Source: Halioglobus sp.
GTDB lineage: Bacteria > Pseudomonadota > Gammaproteobacteria > Pseudomonadales > Halieaceae
Direction: 5' to 3'
NCBI GenBank assembly: GCA_028825045.1
Contig: JAPKAY010000029.1
Location: forward strand, 1 to 48,244
Length of the DNA: 48,244 nt
This document shows positions 43,376-48,244 of the stretch, piece after piece. Numbering within the stretch: the stretch's first letter is position 1; each line of letters opens with the position of its first letter. The notes beneath the pieces were generated by a model that was given only the letters and a program-made list of their open reading frames with translations, was not told the DNA's origin and searched no databases. The translations under genes and the position numbers were made by a program.

Positions 43376-44638
43376 TTATGATTCCCTCTTCGACACGATG
43401 ACATTCAATCGCCAGGCTGCCAACGTACCCAGAAGCCCCATGAATACAATGCCGGCAAAGTAAATGCTATAGCCGGGTTTGCCAGGATATTTTTCGAGTA
43501 AAAAACCGTTGATTAGCGGTAAATAGACATCCGGGGAGTACCCAATAAGGGAGATTGCACCAATCGCCAGGCCCTTGATCCGAACGGGAATCTCACAGCT
43601 ATCTAGCGTGGCCCAAAATATCCCTCGAACCGCGTACGTCGCCAAGCCGATGAACAGCACGACGGCTAATAACATGCCTGTGCTTGCGGAAAGCGGCAGC
43701 ACTATCAAACCGGCCAGTGCGACAGTTCCCGAAAGCATCAGAAAAGCCAGTACCTTTTCTCTGTTGAAGCGATCCCCAATAAATCCTGCGGCAACGGCAC
43801 CAATGGGTCGCATCCACAGTTTCGCGACTGTTATCGAGCCGACTGCCACAGCGGTCAGACCGTAGCTCTGCTGCATATACCCAGAGAACGAATACGTCGC
43901 CCAAAACAGTTGGTAGCCGGTCAATATACAAAAAGCAGCCAGCCAGACCTCCGTCTTCCCGAAGATAAGACGAAGGTCCGCCAGTAACGAGGGGGCCTTG
44001 GCATCGGTCTCCGCTGAGGAGGATTCATCTTTGACATCATCGATAATGAAAAGAATAAGAAGCGCCAATATCAGGGCGTAGCCAACGTACAGATAAATGA
44101 CCTTCAATAACGCGTCGCTCGTCGATTGACCCAACGTATCAATTGAATAGGCAAACCAGGCGACGGCAATCGTCGCAAGGATGGCCTCAACCAACCCCCG
44201 ACCTCCATCCAGTAAACCGAAAAACCGGCCCTGCTCGTCGCGTCTTGCCAGCACCGCAACGCCCTTGATCAAGGCGGCCCAAAATGTCAGGCCTGTTGCG
44301 ATACCCCAACCGGCAAAGATAACCAGCAGGCTTTCAAAAGACGGCATGGTTGAGAACCAGAGTCCCAGCAATCCGGTTGCAGCGAGCGAAAAAGCGACCA
44401 GCCATCTGGGCAATATCTTGTCCGCAAGCCAGCCACTGGGCAAATAGGTAACGACGAAAATAACGCCGAGCATTGCATAGCATTGGCCAAGCTGAGTGAT
44501 CGTGATGTCGAATGACTCTAGAATCGAGACTTCAAAGTTCTGTCGCAGATAAACCAGCGGATAGATGGCACCGCCCGCAAGAATCAGCACAGCGAGCTGC
44601 ATGTAACGGCGCAAAGTATTTCTTTCGAAAATCTGCAT
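43376..44638 (-). CDS. MFS transporter
   Basis: A 420-residue, 12-helix major facilitator from the ATG at 44638. The motif between helices 2 and 3 is LPSGWLADKILPRWLVAFSL, and the C-terminal half repeats it as AAGFIGDRFNREKVLAFLMLSG. The substrate is unknown. The frame extends 70 codons upstream, but that part is arginine- and cysteine-rich, lacks membrane character and would overlap the small ORF at 44848. No neighbour suggests a pathway. Confidence 0.85.
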   Translation of the reverse strand: MQIFERNTLRRYMQLAVLILAGGAIYPLVYLRQNFEVSILESFDITITQLGQCYAMLGVIFVVTYLPSGWLADKILPRWLVAFSLAATGLLGLWFSTMPSFESLLVIFAGWGIATGLTFWAALIKGVAVLARRDEQGRFFGLLDGGRGLVEAILATIAVAWFAYSIDTLGQSTSDALLKVIYLYVGYALILALLILFIIDDVKDESSSAETDAKAPSLLADLRLIFGKTEVWLAAFCILTGYQLFWATYSFSGYMQQSYGLTAVAVGSITVAKLWMRPIGAVAAGFIGDRFNREKVLAFLMLSGTVALAGLIVLPLSASTGMLLAVVLFIGLATYAVRGIFWATLDSCEIPVRIKGLAIGAISLIGYSPDVYLPLINGFLLEKYPGKPGYSIYFAGIVFMGLLGTLAAWRLNVIVSKRES

Positions 44639-44847
44639 CACTGTTCCAATGTGCCGGTGTCTGAATGCGGCTTGCCTGGAAAAACACCGGGCCAGTTCGC
44701 GCGCCAGACCTCTTTCGACACACCGCCAACATGCGTGCTCGACCGACGGAGTCCGAGGTTGTGCATGGTACCACCAACCAGAGCAACACCTGAGACACCC
44801 GGTGAAGCGGGTTAGTCTTGCCTCTATTCGCCGGGAAGGCGTCCCCA

Positions 44848-44964
44848 TTAATTCCCGCAGGCGATCGTTACCCCGACCCCCAGGCCCATCACAAAACCGA
44901 GGGCCATACCAGCCGCCACTAGCTTCAGAGCAGAACGCCTTACCTGTTTTTCGAGATCACCCAT
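44848..44964 (-). CDS. Candidate 38-residue single-pass membrane protein
   Basis: On the minus strand an ATG at 44964 opens a frame that starts MGDLEKQVRRSALKLVA and continues with the hydrophobic AGMALGFVMGLGVGVTIAC before GN and a TAA stop. The charged amphipathic N-terminus followed by a single glycine-rich membrane helix looks like a genuine small membrane protein, not random sequence. No ribosome site is evident, and conservation is unknown. It lies upstream of the MFS gene on the same strand. Confidence 0.4.
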   Translation of the reverse strand: MGDLEKQVRRSALKLVAAGMALGFVMGLGVGVTIACGN

Positions 44965-45102
44965 ACGGGGAGTGTACTAATTTGACGCGTGCGTGGAATT
45001 TTCTAATATGTGCACCCAATGTGCACTGCGAGATTTCGCAGAAATACGATTTTTTGGAGAATCCGAGGGTGTAGAAAATAGGCTTTATGTATAAAATATT
45101 AT

Positions 45103-45189
45103 TGGTGCGAGTGGCGGGACTTGAACCCGCATAGCTGTTAAGCCGTCAGATTTTAAGTCTGATGTGTATACCAATTCCACCACACTCGC
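45103..45189 (-). tRNA. tRNA-Leu (anticodon UAA), CCA encoded
   Basis: An 87-base class II tRNA on the minus strand. The acceptor stem GCGAGTG/CACTCGC is followed by A and CCA. The anticodon arm TCAGA-CTTAAAA-TCTGA carries TAA, the variable arm is CGGCTTAACAGCTAT, and the T arm is GCGGGTTCAAGTCCCGC. It stands alone upstream of an A/T-rich stretch, without a clear terminator. Confidence 0.96.
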
Positions 45190-45479
45190 ATAACAATCGC
45201 CTAGAAACAGTGCACTTCTTGCTGAGTGTCCAGCCGAACCTTTCTGCAATAGCACTAAAAAATGGCCCAGGGAACGAACACCGACACCAAAAGGCACCAC
45301 CACCATAATGGCATTTTCTGCGCTACAGAAAGGGGCGAAATAATAGCACAAAAACCTCAGCTTAAAACAACCCCAACACTCGTCGATTTCCTCCACCGCC
45401 CTCTCCCTTGGACGCTCTAGGAGCCCCCCCATCTCGTGATATAGTGCCTTGTAAACAACACACGGATCAGGGTCTTTTC

Positions 45480-46832
45480 ATGGCATCGTCTAGAGGGGAG
45501 TTTGGTTCCCGCTTTGGTTTTGTAATGGCCGCGTCAGGCAGTGCGGTGGGACTGGGTAACATCTGGGGTTTTCCGACTCAGGCTGCCAGTAATGGCGGTG
45601 CTGCCTTTTTGCTCGTGTATCTCTTTCTTGCCTTCGTCCTGGCGTATCCGGTTCTGATGGCCGAACTCGTTATTGGTCGGCACGCTCACGCCAATGCCGT
45701 GTCTGCACTACGCCAAATTTCGCCCACCCGTTTAATCGGGAATATCGGCGCACTAGGCGGTATAGCCGGGTTCGTTGTTGCCAGCCTTATCCTAACGTTT
45801 TACGCGATAGTTGCTGGCTGGATGATGGCCTTCTGTTTTTCTTCGGTTGCGGACCTTGTAGGTTTAACGGACTTGAGTCGCTGGCTGATGACCTTCGGGT
45901 GGTGGCGCAATGTATTGTTCATGCTTGCATTCATGGCGCTTACTATGGCCATCATCACTGCAGGTGTGCGAGCGGGGATTGAACAGTGGTCACAACGATT
46001 AATGCCCACCCTATTGATCATGCTGGTGGCTCTAGTTGGTTATGTTCTGACCCTGGAAGGTGCAAGTGAAGGTCTAAAAGTGTACCTGCTGCCGAACTTT
46101 AGCAGCGCACTTACGCCACAACTTGTCATCGCCGCACTCGGTTCCGCTTTTTTCTCGCTTTCACTGGGCGTGGGAACAATGTTGATTTATGGCTCCTACC
46201 TTAAAGACGACGAAAATCTACCCATTGTCGGTGGTCTGGTAACGTTTGTAGACGTCTCAATCGCGGTACTTGCGGGTTTCTTGGTATTGCCCGCCATGTA
46301 CGTTGCGCTGCATAACGGTGTAGAGATATTTGCCGAAACCGGCGCTCTAATCTCCGAGGACACTTTGATCTTTACCGTCCTACCCGAGCTCTTTGCGACA
46401 ATGGGCATCGCAGGAGTACTAGGCTCCATTACGTTTTTTTTCCTTATGAGTATTGCGGCACTTACGTCAGCGATTTCCATGCTGGAAGTTCCTGTCGCCT
46501 ATGCAATTGAAGAACACGGCACGAAGCGACGCAACGCCGTCCTGATTATTGGCAGCCTGATTGCCCTCGGTAGCGTCATTATCCTACTGAATTTCGAGAG
46601 TCTGTTTGGCCTGGTTATTACCATCACCACCCGTTACAGCCAGCCACTGCTTGGCCTGATGATGTGCGTCTATGCCGGTTGGGTTTGGCGCAGAGATTCG
46701 CTGCTGCGGGAACTTCGTAAAAACGATCCCAGCGCGGTTGAAGGCCTATTCTGGAAAGTCTGGCCATGGTATGTGAAATTCGTGTGCCCGGTCATTATTC
46801 TGGTGATCTTCTCTCATGCCACCTGGGGATGA
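45480..46832 (+). CDS. Sodium-dependent transporter, NSS (SNF) family
   Basis: A 450-residue membrane protein with about 11-12 helices that should couple sodium to uptake of an amino acid or related amine. The N-terminus FGSRFGFVMAASGSAVGLGNIWGFPTQAASNGGAAFLLVYLF is the NSS signature, including the sodium-site region of LeuT-like proteins. FSSALTPQLVIAALGSAFFSLSLGVGTMLIYGSYL in the middle is also diagnostic. The start is the ATG at 45480 (MASSRGEFGSRFGF), with AGGG upstream; the longer frame is not family-like. It is convergent with the LEA2 lipoprotein gene. Confidence 0.93.
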   Translation: MASSRGEFGSRFGFVMAASGSAVGLGNIWGFPTQAASNGGAAFLLVYLFLAFVLAYPVLMAELVIGRHAHANAVSALRQISPTRLIGNIGALGGIAGFVVASLILTFYAIVAGWMMAFCFSSVADLVGLTDLSRWLMTFGWWRNVLFMLAFMALTMAIITAGVRAGIEQWSQRLMPTLLIMLVALVGYVLTLEGASEGLKVYLLPNFSSALTPQLVIAALGSAFFSLSLGVGTMLIYGSYLKDDENLPIVGGLVTFVDVSIAVLAGFLVLPAMYVALHNGVEIFAETGALISEDTLIFTVLPELFATMGIAGVLGSITFFFLMSIAALTSAISMLEVPVAYAIEEHGTKRRNAVLIIGSLIALGSVIILLNFESLFGLVITITTRYSQPLLGLMMCVYAGWVWRRDSLLRELRKNDPSAVEGLFWKVWPWYVKFVCPVIILVIFSHATWG

Positions 46833-46863
46833 ATCGCATAATTTAACGAGGCCCCTCCACGCA

Positions 46864-47325
46864 CTAATTGAGCGTAATTTCTCCTGTTTCTTCGACCCGC
46901 TGAGTCGGCACAAATCCACTAAAGTCTATTTTTGCCGAGAACCGATACGCCAGCTCTTGACTGGCGCTGGTGCCTACACTCGCCAGAAGACGAAGCACTT
47001 CAAACAACTGTAACCTCGCACCCAGGGTAACTACACCTTCACTATAACCCGCTATGCGAGGCACCTCGCTGGTAACACCGCTGATCAACTCCTTGTCCAA
47101 CAGCGCTATGCTGTAGCTGATGCCGACGATATCCAGTGCCTCCTTATTGGGGTTGATAACTCGAAGCTTGATCTCGAAGCGCGGAGCCCCGCCTTCAGAA
47201 GGCAGGCTTCGAAAACTCTCCAAGCTCACTTTAGGGGGATCAATATCGGCAGTAATACTGGCGCAGCTCGTAAACAGAATCAGTCCGAGCAAAAAGAATG
47301 CAACTTTAAGAAACAACATTTGCAT
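46864..47325 (-). CDS. LEA type 2 (WHy domain) lipoprotein
   Basis: A 153-residue lipoprotein (MQMLFLKVAFFLLGLILFTSCAS, lipobox FTSC) followed by one LEA14-like WHy domain: PPKVSLESFRSLPSEGGAPRFEIKLRVINPNKEALDIVGISYSIALLDKEL. Bacterial members are envelope proteins linked to desiccation or stress, without a proved role. The ATG at 47325 overlaps the stop codon of the upstream small gene as TGATG, so translation is probably coupled. It is convergent with the NSS transporter gene with a 31-base gap. Confidence 0.87.
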   Translation of the reverse strand: MQMLFLKVAFFLLGLILFTSCASITADIDPPKVSLESFRSLPSEGGAPRFEIKLRVINPNKEALDIVGISYSIALLDKELISGVTSEVPRIAGYSEGVVTLGARLQLFEVLRLLASVGTSASQELAYRFSAKIDFSGFVPTQRVEETGEITLN

Positions 47326-47492
47326 CAATGGTTTTTTCCTCGATATACGAAGTAGAAAAACAGGAAGTACGCTAGGCTGCCCAACGCAAATACACCCGCC
47401 AACCAGTCACTGGTTTTAACATAAAAAAATACGCTGAGAGAAAACATCGCCAGAGCGACCGTTAATCCGATAATGCGTCCAAATTTTGACAA
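47325..47492 (-). CDS. Small two-helix membrane protein coupled to the LEA2 lipoprotein
   Basis: A 55-residue protein from TTG at 47492 (SKFGRIIGLTVALAMFSLSVFFYVKTSDWLAGVFALGSLAYFLFFYFVYRGKNH) with two predicted membrane helices and a basic tail. The TTG is chosen because GGGAGAG stands about seven bases before it. The frame is open further upstream to an ATG at 47549 and a start at 47609, but the extra residues are not hydrophobic or conserved-looking. Its stop overlaps the start of the LEA2 gene, suggesting joint function in the envelope. The family is not recognised. Confidence 0.6.
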   Translation of the reverse strand: MSKFGRIIGLTVALAMFSLSVFFYVKTSDWLAGVFALGSLAYFLFFYFVYRGKNH

Positions 47493-47589
47493 CAAACACT
47501 CTCCCAATGAGGTCACGGGGCTTCTGATTGGCGGCCCGGTAGAGGACATTCTAGCAAGATAAGACAGGCACGCAATATGGGGACGGGTC

Positions 47590-47614
47590 GGGGCTTGCGA
47601 AACCTGCAAGCCCC
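47590..47614. repeat. Perfect inverted repeat GGGGCTTGC/GCAAGCCCC
   Basis: A 9-base-pair stem with a 7-base loop, GAAACCT, in the gap upstream of the small membrane protein gene. There is no T run on either side, so it is not an ordinary terminator. It could be an operator or an mRNA leader structure. Confidence 0.4.
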
Positions 47615-47819
47615 TCTATGGCAGAGCACTGCCTGAAGACTCTCGGCACTGCTTCGATACCCACAGTTGTTGGCAGCACCAGCCCAGGGCTGCCCTACCC
47701 TCCAAACAATTTTTACACGTCAATGATTCGGGCTCTGTGAAACACGATCCTTGGTTTCACGCTCCTGCTTGTTTTTTTGGTGACTTTTGCAGCTCACCTC
47801 GGCATGCAGGACGCGATGC

Positions 47820-47915
47820 AAGTTCTCCACCGAAGAAAAGGCTCGTATCGTACTGGACGGCCTGCGCGGAGAGTGTTCCGCCGCTGAGCTGTACCTGCAC
47901 AATGAATGGCTTTAA
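47820..47915 (+). pseudogene. Fragment of an IS3-type transposase OrfA
   Basis: The plus frame from 47820 reads KFSTEEKARIVLDGLRGE, then CSAAELYLHNEWL and a stop. This matches the N-terminal helix-turn-helix of IS3-family OrfA proteins, which typically read RRKFSxEEKxRIVLEGLRGExSxAELCRREGI. The match runs about 28 residues and then ends in a stop; no OrfB or intact terminal repeats are seen nearby. It is a short relic of an insertion sequence. Confidence 0.65.
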
Positions 47916-48244
47916 TAAAGTCTGATTGGTCAGGGTGTGATTCTCCGAAGACGCACTGCGCCACCCTTCTCAATGATGACTTCCTGCTGCTTTGCCCGGG
48001 CTGCCGCTTCGGACCTGGCAGCGAATGTCCCAGACAAAGCCTAATGCCCCTGCTTACGTACTTGTGTACGTCGTCAGACCATTTGGGACCAATCAGCCCG
48101 TTTTCTAAGAGCCACTTTTCTGCCAGTCACTTCTCCATTCTAGCCTGCTGATCGCAGGTTGTGTACTTTTCGCTTCGTCATCGTCCTGACCTTCACCACA
48201 GCGCGTTGATCTAGAATCTCGTTTCGCCGTCCGTCATAAACATC
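47916..48244. other. Gene-free right edge of the window, possibly IS debris
   Basis: No credible complete gene is visible. A 10-base inverted repeat CTGATTGGTC (47922-47931) and GACCAATCAG (48087-48096) frames 155 bases, and a small hairpin ACGTAC-TTGT-GTACGT is at 48056-48071. A minus-strand frame near 48125 reads AEKWLLENGLIGPKWSDDVHK without a recognised family. The stretch may be degraded mobile-element sequence continuing beyond the window. Confidence 0.35.

Noticed and set aside
47906..48151. An 81-residue plus-strand frame at the right edge
   Set aside because: It has no family similarity, no ribosome site and a composition like translated non-coding DNA.
1..48244. CRISPR arrays
   Set aside because: No regularly spaced direct repeats of 23-40 bases were seen; the only tandem repeat is the 11-base unit in the AEC pseudogene.

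Overview
The window looks like a contiguous stretch of chromosome from a gammaproteobacterium, probably a marine or aquatic one. The support is gene order: tig-clpP-clpX-lon-hupB-ppiD, and maf/yceD-rpmF-(plsX)-fabD-fabG-acpP-fabF-pabC-mltG-tmk-holB-pilZ next to divergent rluC/rne, are arrangements I know from Pseudomonas-like gammaproteobacteria. The RNase E catalytic and zinc-link residues fall at the same numbers as in E. coli. The genus cannot be read from the sequence.

Layout. 1-3545: the 3' end of an ETF-quinone oxidoreductase, a DUF1285 gene, a YiiX-like permuted NlpC/P60 protein and serA. 3566-12227: on the minus strand, tRNA-Leu(UAG), tig, clpP, clpX, lon, hupB and ppiD, a protein-folding and proteolysis block with a heat-shock-like promoter before lon and a strong terminator after hupB. 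12462-13520: a cytoplasmic GH84 hexosaminidase-like gene, then a gene-free gap with a plus-strand terminator that suggests a small RNA. 13827-22189: on the minus strand, yceD-rpmF, fabD-fabG-acpP-fabF-pabC-mltG-tmk-holB-pilZ (fatty-acid synthesis, folate, cell wall, dTTP, clamp loader, pilus signalling). plsX and fabH, usual between rpmF and fabD, are absent and replaced by about 300 bases of structured non-coding DNA. 22283-27173: maf/yceF, rluC and rne, the last with a long leader. 27302-31820: tRNA-Ser(UGA), a yccA-like gene, tusDCBE (sulfur relay for tRNA wobble-uridine thiolation), a trpD2/ybiB homologue and trmA. 31838-33360: a two-gene minus-strand operon of a dimeric-type dUTPase and a duplicated winged-helix protein with a nuclease-like C-terminus.

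33361-43315 is an accessory region with large gaps, gene remnants and repeats: a 29-codon acetolactate-synthase-like relic, a membrane-anchored glutamate-synthase-like flavoprotein, an ACS-type MFS transporter, a DapB-like dehydrogenase, an outer-membrane-like protein, a lipoprotein, an amidinotransferase-family enzyme, a fasciclin protein and a broken AEC transporter. 43376-48244: a second MFS transporter, a 38-residue membrane ORF, tRNA-Leu(UAA), a sodium-dependent NSS transporter, a LEA-type-2 lipoprotein with a coupled small membrane protein, and an IS3-type transposase fragment.

No CRISPR array, rRNA, intact insertion sequence or prophage is visible. The strongest leads for something undescribed are the dUTPase plus winged-helix/nuclease-like operon, the candidate small RNA near 13.6 kb, the plsX-less fab cluster and the near-leaderless yceD promoter.
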